A stretch of 64,000 nt of DNA, taken from positions 62,001 to 126,000 of the forward strand of contig NZ_JACSJI010000005.1 of assembly GCF_014349105.1 (NCBI RefSeq), given 5' to 3'. Source of the stretch: Caulobacter sp. 17J80-11. Its GTDB lineage: Bacteria > Pseudomonadota > Alphaproteobacteria > Caulobacterales > Caulobacteraceae. Position numbers and translations under genes: made by a program. The notes beneath the pieces were generated by a model. That model saw only the letters and a program-made list of their open reading frames with translations, was not told the DNA's origin and did no database searches. Shown here one piece after another: positions 24,464 to 35,040 of this stretch (its first letter is position 1; each line of letters begins with the position of its first letter).

Positions 24464-25037
24464 CGATTTCCTGGACGAGGCGCGGCGTAACTGGCGCGCT
24501 CAGGATGCGGAGATCGCGGGGGTGTCGACGCGCCTGCGTCGCGACCTGGCGTTCCAGCGGCTGATGCAGGGCGGCGAGTTCGTCGCTGCGGGCGTCGCCG
24601 TCGCGGCTGGCCTCGGCTTCGCCTGGACGGGCGTGGTGCAGGGCGACGCCCGCCTGATCGTCGCCGCGGCGGTGCTGCTGGTGCTTCTGCCCCTGCTCAC
24701 CTGGGCCGCGTGGCGGGTGCGACGGCGGGAGCCGCGCTGGGCCGACGACGAACCGGCCGGCGTGGTGGCGCAGATGCTCGCCCAGGTCGACGCGACCCGG
24801 CGGCTGATGAGCCTCGCCCTGTGGCAGGCCTGGACCCTGGCCGGCACGGTCGTGGCGCTGTGGGCGCTGACCCTGTTCGGTTGGGGCGAGGTCGACGCTG
24901 GTCTCGGGATCGTCACCGCCGCGCTCCTGGCGAGCGCGGCCGCGGCGGCCGGTTGGGCGTTCTGGCGCGAGCGCGGGCTGCGGCGCGAGCGCGCCTGTTG
25001 CGAGCGATTGCTTGAGGAACTGCGGAACGGCGGCTGA
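24456..25037 (+). CDS. Membrane protein co-transcribed with the ECF sigma factor
   Basis: This 193-residue protein overlaps the sigma gene by eight bases. A soluble N-terminal segment of about 35 residues (DDFLDEARRNWRAQDAEIAG) is followed by four probable membrane helices at about 41-60, 67-87, 123-143 and 149-168, then a short basic tail. The N-terminus lacks the usual zinc-binding HxxxCxxC motif of ZAS anti-sigma factors. Position suggests it controls the sigma factor, but sequence alone does not show this. Confidence 0.7.
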   Translation: MADDFLDEARRNWRAQDAEIAGVSTRLRRDLAFQRLMQGGEFVAAGVAVAAGLGFAWTGVVQGDARLIVAAAVLLVLLPLLTWAAWRVRRREPRWADDEPAGVVAQMLAQVDATRRLMSLALWQAWTLAGTVVALWALTLFGWGEVDAGLGIVTAALLASAAAAAGWAFWRERGLRRERACCERLLEELRNGG

Positions 25038-25052
25038 GGGCGGGGGCGCCGC

Positions 25053-25751
25053 TCAGCGCTGCTTGGCGGCCAGGATACGCCCGTCGCGGGCCTGGACCAG
25101 CACGACGGTCTTCAGTCCGGGCTCCTCGGCCTTGGGCATGCGGAACACGGCCGGACGGCCCTTCCAGCTGCCGAGCTTGACCAGTTCGCGCACGACGTTG
25201 CCGTGGCGGACGACCTGGCCCTTGTTCTCGCCGCGCTTGACCGCGACCTCCTGGTCGGCGTCCTCGTAGCGCACCAGCCAGACCTGAGCCCCGCCGCGCG
25301 GCGACTTGCCGGAACCGACCGCGACGCGGTCGCCGCCGGGGAAGGCCATGTCGGGCGGATAGGCCCGGTGGACGGCTTCTTCGTGCACCGCCGCGGCGAC
25401 GTCGTCCGGCTTGCCGCCCGAGAGCTGGCGCTTGCCGTCGATCACGAACTGCGGGGTGTAGACGTCGCGCAGGCTCATCGACGTCTGGTAGGCGCGCTGG
25501 CGTTCCGTGAACTCCGGCTTGGCGAAGGTGTCGCGCCAGCCCAGGTAGTCCCAGTAGTCCACGGCGAAGGTGAGGGCGATGACGCCGGGCTTGTCGGCCA
25601 GCTCCATCAGCACTTCGTTGGCCTGCGGACAGCCGGAACAGCCCTGGCTGGTGAACAGCTCGACCACCACGGGCTCGCGCGCGGCCGACGGCTTTGCCGC
25701 CGCGGGGCTCGCCAGCACGGCGATCAGAAACAGGGGCGCGATCCGACGCAT
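25053..25751 (-). CDS. DUF1223 family protein, thioredoxin-like, exported
   Basis: This 232-residue protein has a signal peptide ending near SPAAA. The start of the mature domain, VVVELFTSQGCSGCPQANEVL, carries a CSGC thioredoxin-type motif. FAVDYWDYLGWRDTFA and VYTPQFVIDGK are also typical of DUF1223. The family is predicted to be a periplasmic thioredoxin-fold protein of unknown substrate. The gene is convergent with the sigma-factor pair, 15 bases from its end, and lies downstream of acnA on the same strand. Confidence 0.9.
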   Translation of the reverse strand: MRRIAPLFLIAVLASPAAAKPSAAREPVVVELFTSQGCSGCPQANEVLMELADKPGVIALTFAVDYWDYLGWRDTFAKPEFTERQRAYQTSMSLRDVYTPQFVIDGKRQLSGGKPDDVAAAVHEEAVHRAYPPDMAFPGGDRVAVGSGKSPRGGAQVWLVRYEDADQEVAVKRGENKGQVVRHGNVVRELVKLGSWKGRPAVFRMPKAEEPGLKTVVLVQARDGRILAAKQR

Positions 25752-25815
25752 GGTTCGCTGATTAACGAATCCGGAGCTTGAGCGCGCCTCACCAATGCGT
25801 GAGCGCGGCCGTATG

Positions 25816-25846
25816 ACCCGCCTCCAGCCGGAGCCGGAGGCGGGGT
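25816..25846 (-). terminator. Probable acnA terminator
   Basis: CCCGCCTCC and GGAGGCGGG form a nine-base stem 13 bases after the acnA stop. There is no T run, so strength is uncertain. Confidence 0.5.
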
Positions 25847-25858
25847 CTCACGCGCAGA

Positions 25859-28540
<2,682 letters not shown>

Positions 28541-28714
28541 GAACGATCCTCTTTCTTCACCAGGCCGCCCCAAGGCGGGGAGCGGGATCGCGCGCTTCAG
28601 ACCGGGACGCACAGGTTCCCGGTCCGCGCCGCGTCAGTCCCGCACGGCCGCGCGTTGTTTAGACGCAGCTCAGCCCGGCGTCGAGGCGTACCGTATTACA
28701 CGCGAGTCGTTCGC

Positions 28715-29338
28715 ATGATCGCGCGCGTGAGCGTCGAAAACCTGTCGGTCGGCCGCGGCGAACGGGTGCTGTTCCAGGGCCTGTCCTTCGCCCTTGCGGC
28801 GGGCGAAGCCGTGGCCCTGATCGGGGCCAACGGGGCGGGCAAGACCAGCCTGTTGCGCGCGGTCGCCGGTTTCGTGCGGCCGCTTCACGGCCTGGTCCGG
28901 TTCGAGGGCGCGGACGGCGAGCGCGAGCCGGACGAGGCGCGCAGCCAAGGCCTGCACCTGCTGGGCCACCACGACGGTCTGAAGCCGGGGCGCACCGCCT
29001 GGGAGGAGCTGCGCTTCCAGACCCTGTGGGCGGGCGGCACCGAGGCGAGCGCCCGCGCCGCCGTCGAAAAGTTGCAGCTGAAGCCGCTGCTGGATCTGGA
29101 GATCCGCAAGCTGTCGGCCGGCCAGCGCCGGCGCGTGTCCCTGGCCCGGCTGGCCGCCGCGCCGCGCCCGCTGTGGCTGCTGGACGAACCGCTGGCCCCG
29201 CTGGACGCCGAGCGTCGCGCCCGCATGGGCGAGCTGATGGCCGCCCACCTGGCGGGCGGCGGCATGATCCTGGCCGCGGTGCACGACCCGCTGCCGGTGC
29301 CGGCCAAGACGGTCGAGATCGGAGCGGCGGTCGCGTGA
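28715..29338 (+). CDS. ccmA: Heme exporter ATP-binding protein CcmA
   Basis: This 207-residue ABC ATPase of cytochrome c maturation has Walker A GANGAGKT at 37-44, signature [14 protein letters not shown], Walker [13 protein letters not shown] and a later AVHDP switch histidine. It is short, as usual for CcmA. With CcmB, encoded immediately after with a four-base overlap, it forms the CcmAB part of the complex that releases holo-CcmE. The open frame continues far upstream antisense to acnA; ATG 28715 is the natural start. Confidence 0.94.
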   Translation: MIARVSVENLSVGRGERVLFQGLSFALAAGEAVALIGANGAGKTSLLRAVAGFVRPLHGLVRFEGADGEREPDEARSQGLHLLGHHDGLKPGRTAWEELRFQTLWAGGTEASARAAVEKLQLKPLLDLEIRKLSAGQRRRVSLARLAAAPRPLWLLDEPLAPLDAERRARMGELMAAHLAGGGMILAAVHDPLPVPAKTVEIGAAVA

Positions 29339-30000
29339 AGTCGCTCTGGACACTGTATCGCCGCGAGCTCGATCTCGCCTGGGGCCGGGGCGGCGGGCCC
29401 TTGCTGGCCTGCGCCTTCTACGCCTGCGTGGCGACCTTGCTTCCGCTGGCGGCCGGGCCGTCGCCGGAGCGACTGGCCGCGGTCGCGCCGGGCTCGGCCT
29501 GGCTGGCCCTGGCCCTGGCCTCGCTGCTGTCGCTCGAGCGGCTGTTCGAGCGGGACTACGAGGACGGGGCGCTGGACCTGCTGACCCTGGGCCCGGCCCC
29601 GATCGAGGCGGTCGCCTTCGTGAAATGCCTGGCCCAGTGGACCGCCAACGGCCTGCCCCTGGCCGTGTTCGCGCCGCTGGCCGCGGTGGCTCTGGGCGCG
29701 CCGGTCGAGGTCGTGCCCCTGACGCTCGCCTGCGCCCTGATCGGCGGCCTGGGCTTCGCCTTCGTCGGCGGCACCGGGGCCGCCCTGGCGCTCGGCGCCC
29801 GGCGCGGCGGCGTACTGGTGGCGGTGGTGGTGCTACCGCTGTTCGCGCCGCCGGTGATCTTCGGGGCCGGCACGATCGAGGCCTTCGCCGCGGGACTGAA
29901 CTGGACGCCGGGCTTCGCCTTCCTGGCCGCCTACAGCCTGGCGGCCGTGGCGCTCACCCCGCTGGCCATGGGCGCGGCGGTCAGGAACGCGCTGAGCTGA
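29335..30000 (+). CDS. ccmB: Heme exporter protein CcmB
   Basis: This 221-residue inner-membrane protein has six hydrophobic segments. It starts at GTG 29335, overlapping the ccmA stop. [37 protein letters not shown] and [15 protein letters not shown] are family signatures. It is the permease partner of CcmA. No ccmC, ccmD or ccmE follows; the next gene is convergent priA, so the remaining maturation genes must lie elsewhere. Confidence 0.94.
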   Translation: MKSLWTLYRRELDLAWGRGGGPLLACAFYACVATLLPLAAGPSPERLAAVAPGSAWLALALASLLSLERLFERDYEDGALDLLTLGPAPIEAVAFVKCLAQWTANGLPLAVFAPLAAVALGAPVEVVPLTLACALIGGLGFAFVGGTGAALALGARRGGVLVAVVVLPLFAPPVIFGAGTIEAFAAGLNWTPGFAFLAAYSLAAVALTPLAMGAAVRNALS

Positions 30001-30024
30001 CCCTTCTCCGCAAGGGGAGAAGGG
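30001..30024. terminator. Terminator between ccmB and priA
   Basis: CCCTTCTCC and GGAGAAGGG pair around a six-base loop in the 28-base gap between the convergent ccmB and priA genes. Confidence 0.65.
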
Positions 30025-30028
30025 TGAT

Positions 30029-32188
30029 TTAGAGGAAGCTGTACGGGTCAACGTCCACGGTCACCCGCACGCTGCCGGGGACCTTCACCTGGGCCAGCCA
30101 GGTGCCCAGGAAGGCCTGGATGTCGACGTCGCGGTCGGCGCGGACCAGCAACCGCTTGCGCCGGCGCCCGCGCACCAGGCTGAGCGGCGCGTCGGCCGGG
30201 CCGTAAACCTCCAGCCGCTCGGCGTTCGGAATGGCGGCGGCCAGAGCCCGGGCGTAGGCCTCCAGCGCCGCGCCGTCGGGGCTGGACAGCACGATGGCGG
30301 CCAGCCGCCCGTGCGGCGGCAGGCCCGCGGCCTTGCGCTCGGCGGTCTCGGCCTCGACGAAGGCGTCGCGGTCCTGGGCCTTCAGCGCCTGCATCACTCC
30401 GTGCTCGGGCATGTAGGTCTGCAGCAAGGCCCGCCCCGGCTTGTCGGCGCGGCCGGCCCGGCCGGTGGCCTGGGCCAGAAGCTGGAAGGTCCGCTCGCCG
30501 GCGCGCAGGTCCCCGCCGCGCAGGCCTAAGTCCGCGTCGACCACGCCCACCAGGGTGAGGTTGGGGAAGTTGTGGCCCTTGGCGGCGGCCTGGGTGGCGA
30601 CCAGGATGTCGATCTCGCCCTCGGCCATGCTGCGCACCAGGGCGCGCGCGCTCTCGCCGTCGGGCACGGTGTCCGAGGAGAACACCGCCACCCGCGCCTG
30701 CGGAAACAGCTCGCGCACCTCCTCCTCGACCCGCTCCACGCCGGGGCCTACGGAGACCAGGGACTCCTCGGCCGAACAGTGCGGGCAACGCTTCGGCTTG
30801 GGCATGGAGAAGCCGGTCAGGTGGCAGACCAGCCGGCCGGTGTAGCGGTGTTCGACCAGCCAGGAGTCGGTGTCCGGCGCGGTCATGCGCTCGCCGCAGG
30901 CCCGGCACAGCACCAGCGGCGCGTAGCCCCGCCGGTTCAGGAAGAGCAGGGACTGCTCGCCGCGGGCGAAGGTCTCGCCCACCGCCTTGACCAGCCGGGA
31001 CGACAGCCAGCGCCCGCGCTCGGGCGGGGTCTCGCGCATGTCGATCAGGTCGACGTCGGGCAGGCGCGCGGCGCCGTGGCGGCTGGCCAGGCGCAGCCAG
31101 CGGTAGCGGCCGGCCTCGGCGTTGGCCAGCGTCTCCAGCGACGGGGTGGCCGAGGCCAGCACCACGGCGGAGCCCTCGATCTTGGCCCGCGCCACCGCCA
31201 GGTCCCGGGCGTGGTAGATCAGCCCCTCTTCCTGCTTGAAGGAGCTGTCGTGCTCCTCGTCGACGACCAGCAGGCGAAGGCTTTGGAACGGCAGGAACAG
31301 GGCCGAGCGGGCGCCCACCACGATGCGGCAGCGGCCGGCCGCCACCGCCTCCCACACCTTGCGGCGTTTGGGCAGGGACACGCCCGAGTGCCACTCGGCC
31401 GGGGTGACGCCGAAGCGCTGTTCGAAGCGGGCGATCACCGCCTGGGTCAGGGCGATCTCGGGCAGCAGCACCAGCACCTGGGCGGCCGGATCGGCGGCCA
31501 GGGCGTGGGCCACCGCCTCGAGATAGACCTCGGTCTTGCCGGCCCCGGTGACGCCGTCCAGCAGGGCGGCCTGGAAGCCGCCGGCGTCGAACGCCGCGTT
31601 CAGGGCCTTGGCCGCGGCCGCCTGGCTGGGGTTGAGCGAGGACGCCGTGTGGTTCGGATCGGGCTCCGGGAAGGCCGCGGGCGCGATCACCTCGACCACT
31701 TCCAGCGCGCCCTCGTCGACCAGGCCCTTTACGACGCCGGACGACACGCCGGCGGCGCGGGCCAGGTCGGCGGGCGCGCGGGCGAATTCCGCGGCGACCT
31801 CCAGCACGCGGGTGCGGGCGGGTGTGGCGCGAGCCGGCTGCACGCCGGTCGGGACCAGCCGCTTCTCCGGCTTGGGCGGCGGCGCGCGCAGGCCGCGGAG
31901 CGCCAGAGCCGCCACTTCGCCCGGCGGCGAGCAGGTCCAGCGCGCGGCCCAGGTCACGAATTTCAGCGTGCCGGCGGGAAGGGACGGCTCGTCGATGCGC
32001 TCCAACACCGGCTTCAGCGGCCGGTTCAGGCCGGGCATGTCGCGCACGCCGGCGACCAGGCCTCGCATGCGGCGCGGCCCCAGCGGCACCACCACGTGAT
32101 CGCCGGGCGCGATTTCCAGGCCTTCAGGCACCGCGTAGTCGAACGGCTCCGGCAGGGGCAAAGGCATCAGGACGGCGGCGGCCTTCAT
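30029..32188 (-). CDS. priA: Primosomal replication protein PriA (3'-5' helicase)
   Basis: This 719-residue protein restarts replication at stalled forks. The N-terminal DNA-binding domain opens VLMPLPLPEPFDYAVP. The helicase core has GVTGAGKTEVYLEA (Walker A), DEEHDSSFKQEEG, GSAVVLASATPSLET, FLNRRGYAP and ATQAAAKGHNFPNLTLVGV. In the zinc domain only five of the usual eight cysteines remain (C428, C431, C455, C468, C471). Positions 437, 440 and 458 are Ala, Thr and Thr. The gene is divergent from fsa with a 75-base gap. Confidence 0.94.
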   Translation of the reverse strand: MKAAAVLMPLPLPEPFDYAVPEGLEIAPGDHVVVPLGPRRMRGLVAGVRDMPGLNRPLKPVLERIDEPSLPAGTLKFVTWAARWTCSPPGEVAALALRGLRAPPPKPEKRLVPTGVQPARATPARTRVLEVAAEFARAPADLARAAGVSSGVVKGLVDEGALEVVEVIAPAAFPEPDPNHTASSLNPSQAAAAKALNAAFDAGGFQAALLDGVTGAGKTEVYLEAVAHALAADPAAQVLVLLPEIALTQAVIARFEQRFGVTPAEWHSGVSLPKRRKVWEAVAAGRCRIVVGARSALFLPFQSLRLLVVDEEHDSSFKQEEGLIYHARDLAVARAKIEGSAVVLASATPSLETLANAEAGRYRWLRLASRHGAARLPDVDLIDMRETPPERGRWLSSRLVKAVGETFARGEQSLLFLNRRGYAPLVLCRACGERMTAPDTDSWLVEHRYTGRLVCHLTGFSMPKPKRCPHCSAEESLVSVGPGVERVEEEVRELFPQARVAVFSSDTVPDGESARALVRSMAEGEIDILVATQAAAKGHNFPNLTLVGVVDADLGLRGGDLRAGERTFQLLAQATGRAGRADKPGRALLQTYMPEHGVMQALKAQDRDAFVEAETAERKAAGLPPHGRLAAIVLSSPDGAALEAYARALAAAIPNAERLEVYGPADAPLSLVRGRRRKRLLVRADRDVDIQAFLGTWLAQVKVPGSVRVTVDVDPYSFL

Positions 32189-32263
32189 TTCATGCTCCGG
32201 GCCGCATGGCGCGTGACCCCGGCCTTATGTAGAAGGCGCCCACGCGAGAGATAAGGAAGCGAC

Positions 32264-32917
32264 ATGCAGCTGTTCGTCGACACCGCCGACACCGGTCTGA
32301 TCCGCGAGCTGGCCGAAACCGGCCTGGTCGACGGCGTCACCACCAATCCCACGTTGATCGCCAAAGCCGGCCGCCCCATGGCCGAGGTCATCGCCGAGAT
32401 TTGCGAGCTCGTCGAGGGGCCGATCAGCGCAGAAGTGGCGGCGACCGAGCACAAGCAGATGATCGCCGAGGGCGAGAAGCTGGCCAAGATCGCCCCGAAC
32501 GTGGTGGTGAAGGTGCCGCTGACCTGGGAGGGCCTGAAGGCCACCCGCGCCTTCTCCGAGCAGGGCATCCACACCAACGTGACCCTGTGCTTCTCGGCCG
32601 CCCAGGCGCTGATGGCCGCCAAGGCCGGCGCCACCTTCGTCTCGCCCTTCGTCGGCCGTCTGGACGACCACGGCGCCGAGGGCATGGAGCTGATCCGCGA
32701 GATCCGCGCCATCTTCGACAACTACGATTTCGACACCGAAATCCTGGCCGCCTCGCTGCGCAACACCGTGCACGTCAAGGACGCGGCCATCGCCGGGGCC
32801 GACGCGGCGACCCTGCCGCCGCAGGTCTTCAAGGACCTCGTCAAGCACCCGTTAACCGAGAAGGGGCTTGAACAATTCCTGGCCGACTGGGCCAAGACCG
32901 GCCAGTCGATCCTCTAG
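32264..32917 (+). CDS. fsa: Fructose-6-phosphate aldolase / transaldolase family
   Basis: This 217-residue protein of the small transaldolase (TalC/Fsa) type begins [16 protein letters not shown], and [13 protein letters not shown] follows. The Schiff-base lysine is K83 in [35 protein letters not shown] and AAGADAAT-like repeats complete the barrel. The family covers both transaldolase and fructose-6-phosphate aldolase activity, and sequence does not settle which applies. It is the first gene of an fsa-DUF484-xerC unit. Confidence 0.93.
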   Translation: MQLFVDTADTGLIRELAETGLVDGVTTNPTLIAKAGRPMAEVIAEICELVEGPISAEVAATEHKQMIAEGEKLAKIAPNVVVKVPLTWEGLKATRAFSEQGIHTNVTLCFSAAQALMAAKAGATFVSPFVGRLDDHGAEGMELIREIRAIFDNYDFDTEILAASLRNTVHVKDAAIAGADAATLPPQVFKDLVKHPLTEKGLEQFLADWAKTGQSIL

Positions 32918-32934
32918 CTTCGAGAGCGCGCGCC

Positions 32935-33645
32935 GTGACCACCCAGGACCTGTTCGCCGAGGCCCCGACGGAAATCCCGCCCGCCGCGCGCGAGGAGCTT
33001 TCCTGGCCGCAGGTGCGCGCCTTCATCCAGGCTAACCCTGAGCACCTGCTGGGCGACCAGCAGCTGCTCGAGATGCTGCAGCTGAAGCCCAGCCTGGCCG
33101 GCAACGTGGTCGACTTCGGCCGCGCCGCCCTGGCCCGGCTGGAGGAAGCCGCCGCCCGCGAGAGCAGCACGCGCAAGGCGATCGAGCAGGTCGCCCGCGC
33201 CAACTTCGCCGCCCAGGCCCAGACCCACGCCGTGGTCGTCGACCTGCTGGAGAGCCGCAATCACGCGGACCTCGCCCGCCGGCTCGACGCCGCCGCCAAG
33301 AACCGCTTCGGCCTTGTCACCGGCGTGATCGCGCTGGAGAAGCCGGGCGGGGTGCCGTTCGGCTGGCGCTCCCTGGAAGAGGGCGACGTCGACGCCGTGC
33401 TCGGCCCGCACGGCCTGTCGCGCCTGGGGCCGGCCCCGGTCGACGAGGAACTGTTCGGCAAGGAAGCGGAAGCGGTGAAGAGCGCCGCCCTGGTGCGCCT
33501 GGCCCTGTGGGAGCCGGCCCGCCACGCCGTGGTCGCCTTCGGTTCCCCCGACCCGGAGGGCTTCAGCCCCGAGATGGGCGCCGAACTGGTCGCCTTCCTC
33601 GCCCGCGTCGTCGAGCGCACCGCCGAGCGGTGGCCGGTCCTGTGA
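32935..33645 (+). CDS. DUF484 family protein
   Basis: This 236-residue protein starts at GTG 32935. It opens with a short segment around WPQVRAFIQANPEHLLGD, then a helical region with FGRAALARLEEAAARES. A GAF-like domain fills the C-terminal half. DUF484 genes commonly lie directly before xerC, as here, where the GTG of xerC overlaps this stop by four bases. No activity is known. A role linked to recombination or division is only suggested by the conserved neighbourhood. Confidence 0.9.
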   Translation: MTTQDLFAEAPTEIPPAAREELSWPQVRAFIQANPEHLLGDQQLLEMLQLKPSLAGNVVDFGRAALARLEEAAARESSTRKAIEQVARANFAAQAQTHAVVVDLLESRNHADLARRLDAAAKNRFGLVTGVIALEKPGGVPFGWRSLEEGDVDAVLGPHGLSRLGPAPVDEELFGKEAEAVKSAALVRLALWEPARHAVVAFGSPDPEGFSPEMGAELVAFLARVVERTAERWPVL

Positions 33646-34556
33646 CCGCCCGCGAGGCGGTCCGGGCCTGGCTCGACCACCTCGCCCACGAGCGCCGCTG
33701 CTCGCCCCGCACCCTGGAGGCCTATTCGCACCAGGTCGGAACCTGCCTGAGCTTCCTCGAACGCCACAAGGGCGGGCCGCTGTCGGCCCGTGACCTCGGC
33801 GACGTGTCGGCTGGGGACCTGCGCGCCTACCTGGCCTTCCGGCGGCGCGGCGAGGACGCCCTGTCGGCCCGCTCGCTGGGCCAGGCCCTGGCCGCCATCC
33901 GCAGCTTCTACGGCTGGTTGGACCGCCGGCAGGGGATCGCCAACGCGCAGATCGCTCTGGTGAAGGGCCCGCGCGTGCCGCCGTCCCTGCCACGGCCGAT
34001 CACCGAGGACCAGGCCAGAGGCGTGCTGGCCGAGCCCGAACTGGATCCCGACCGCGAGGACTGGGAAGCCGCGCGCGACGCCGCCGTCCTGACCCTGCTG
34101 TACGGCTGCGGCCTGCGGATTTCCGAGGGCCTGTCGCTGACCCGCGCCGACGCGCCCCTGCCCGAGACCCTGCGCATCACTGGCAAGGGCGGCAAGACCC
34201 GCATGGTGCCGGTGCTGCCGGCCGTGCGCGCCGCGGTCGACGCCTACCTGGCCGAGGTCCCGTTCGCCTTGGCCCCCGACCAGCCGCTGTTCCGCGCCAA
34301 GCGTGGCGGGGCGCTGTCGCCGCGCCACGTGCAGGCCACCGTGCAGCGCCTGCGCGGGCGCTTGGGGTTGCCCGACAGCGCCACCCCGCACGCGCTCCGC
34401 CACAGCTTCGCCACCCACCTGCTGGGGGCCGGCGCCGACCTGCGCTCGATCCAGGAGCTGCTCGGCCACGCCTCGCTGTCGACCACTCAGCAGTACGCGG
34501 CGGTGGACGCCGAACGCCTGCTCAGCGCCTACGCCAAGGCGCATCCGCGGGGGTGA
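33642..34556 (+). CDS. xerC: Tyrosine recombinase XerC
   Basis: This 304-residue recombinase resolves chromosome dimers at dif together with XerD. Catalytic residues are visible: R159 in GCGLRISEG, lysine within TGKGGKTR (181-186), H250 and R253 in HALRHSFATH, H276 in LLGHASLS and nucleophile Y285 in TTQQYAAV. The SAM-like N-terminal domain is present. It starts at GTG 33642, overlapping the DUF484 stop. The 3' end overlaps the convergent GIY-YIG-like gene by 28 bases. Nothing suggests an integrative element. Confidence 0.95.
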   Translation: MTAREAVRAWLDHLAHERRCSPRTLEAYSHQVGTCLSFLERHKGGPLSARDLGDVSAGDLRAYLAFRRRGEDALSARSLGQALAAIRSFYGWLDRRQGIANAQIALVKGPRVPPSLPRPITEDQARGVLAEPELDPDREDWEAARDAAVLTLLYGCGLRISEGLSLTRADAPLPETLRITGKGGKTRMVPVLPAVRAAVDAYLAEVPFALAPDQPLFRAKRGGALSPRHVQATVQRLRGRLGLPDSATPHALRHSFATHLLGAGADLRSIQELLGHASLSTTQQYAAVDAERLLSAYAKAHPRG

Positions 34557-34891
34557 ACTCCGAGCGGCTGGGCGTGAAGCCTGGCCAGCCAGATGGTCTG
34601 GCGAAGCTTCAGCTCGCCGTCACGGGTCTGGGCTGGGAAGTCGTCGCGCAGGCGCTCGAGCTCCTCGAACCTGAACGCGTCCGCCCCGTGCTCGTCCCAC
34701 GCGGCCTGCAGGTCGCAATAGGCGCTGCCCCCTTGGCTGAGGGCCCGCCATAGATCGGTCTGCTGGAGGTCGAGATCGCCGCCGCGCCCGATCCAGACCT
34801 CGCCCGTGTCGCAGCAGATCACCGCATAGACACCGTAGGCCTGCGCTCGATCATCGCCCGCGACGACGGCCTTCTCAGCACGCTGGTCCAT
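34529..34891 (-). CDS. GIY-YIG-like nuclease family protein
   Basis: This 120-residue protein begins at ATG 34891, set by GGAG six bases upstream; a GTG at 34903 is an alternative. YGVYAVICCDTGEVWIGRG resembles the GIY-YIG core, followed by DLQAAWDEHGADAFRFEELERL as in small GIY-YIG proteins of alphaproteobacteria. The second tyrosine-glycine element is IGRG rather than YVGxS, so activity is uncertain. The gene is convergent with xerC. The upstream DNA is AT-rich and carries an inverted repeat. Confidence 0.65.
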   Translation of the reverse strand: MDQRAEKAVVAGDDRAQAYGVYAVICCDTGEVWIGRGGDLDLQQTDLWRALSQGGSAYCDLQAAWDEHGADAFRFEELERLRDDFPAQTRDGELKLRQTIWLARLHAQPLGVHPRGCALA

Positions 34892-34904
34892 GACGGTCTC
34901 CACA

Positions 34905-34945
34905 TTTCACCCGGGCGATATAGGTCGATATTTTATCCGGGTAAA
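34905..34945 (-). promoter_or_regulatory. AT-rich inverted repeat upstream of the GIY-YIG-like gene
   Basis: TTTCACCCGG (34905-34914) and CCGGGTAAA (34937-34945) form an imperfect inverted repeat. Between them is an inner ATAT-AGGTCG-ATAT symmetry. This is one of the few AT-rich patches in the window and lies 14 bases before the ATG, so an operator over a promoter is likely. Confidence 0.45.
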
Positions 34946-34985
34946 TAGGTGGGCGCTGTCGCTCGGCCACAAGGGCCGACAGAAC

Positions 34986-35016
34986 GAAAAAGGGGCGGAC
35001 CTTTCGGTCCGCCCCT
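34986..35016 (-). terminator. lpdA terminator
   Basis: GGGGCGGACC pairs with GGTCCGCCCC around TTTC. On the minus strand TTTTTCG follows the stem. Confidence 0.88.
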
Positions 35017-35040
35017 CGCATTCTCGGCTTTCGACTAGGC

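Noticed and set aside
33642-34556. Integrative element or phage attachment at the recombinase gene
   Set aside because: The recombinase matches housekeeping XerC and follows DUF484 in the usual order. No other element genes, repeats or tRNA lie near it.
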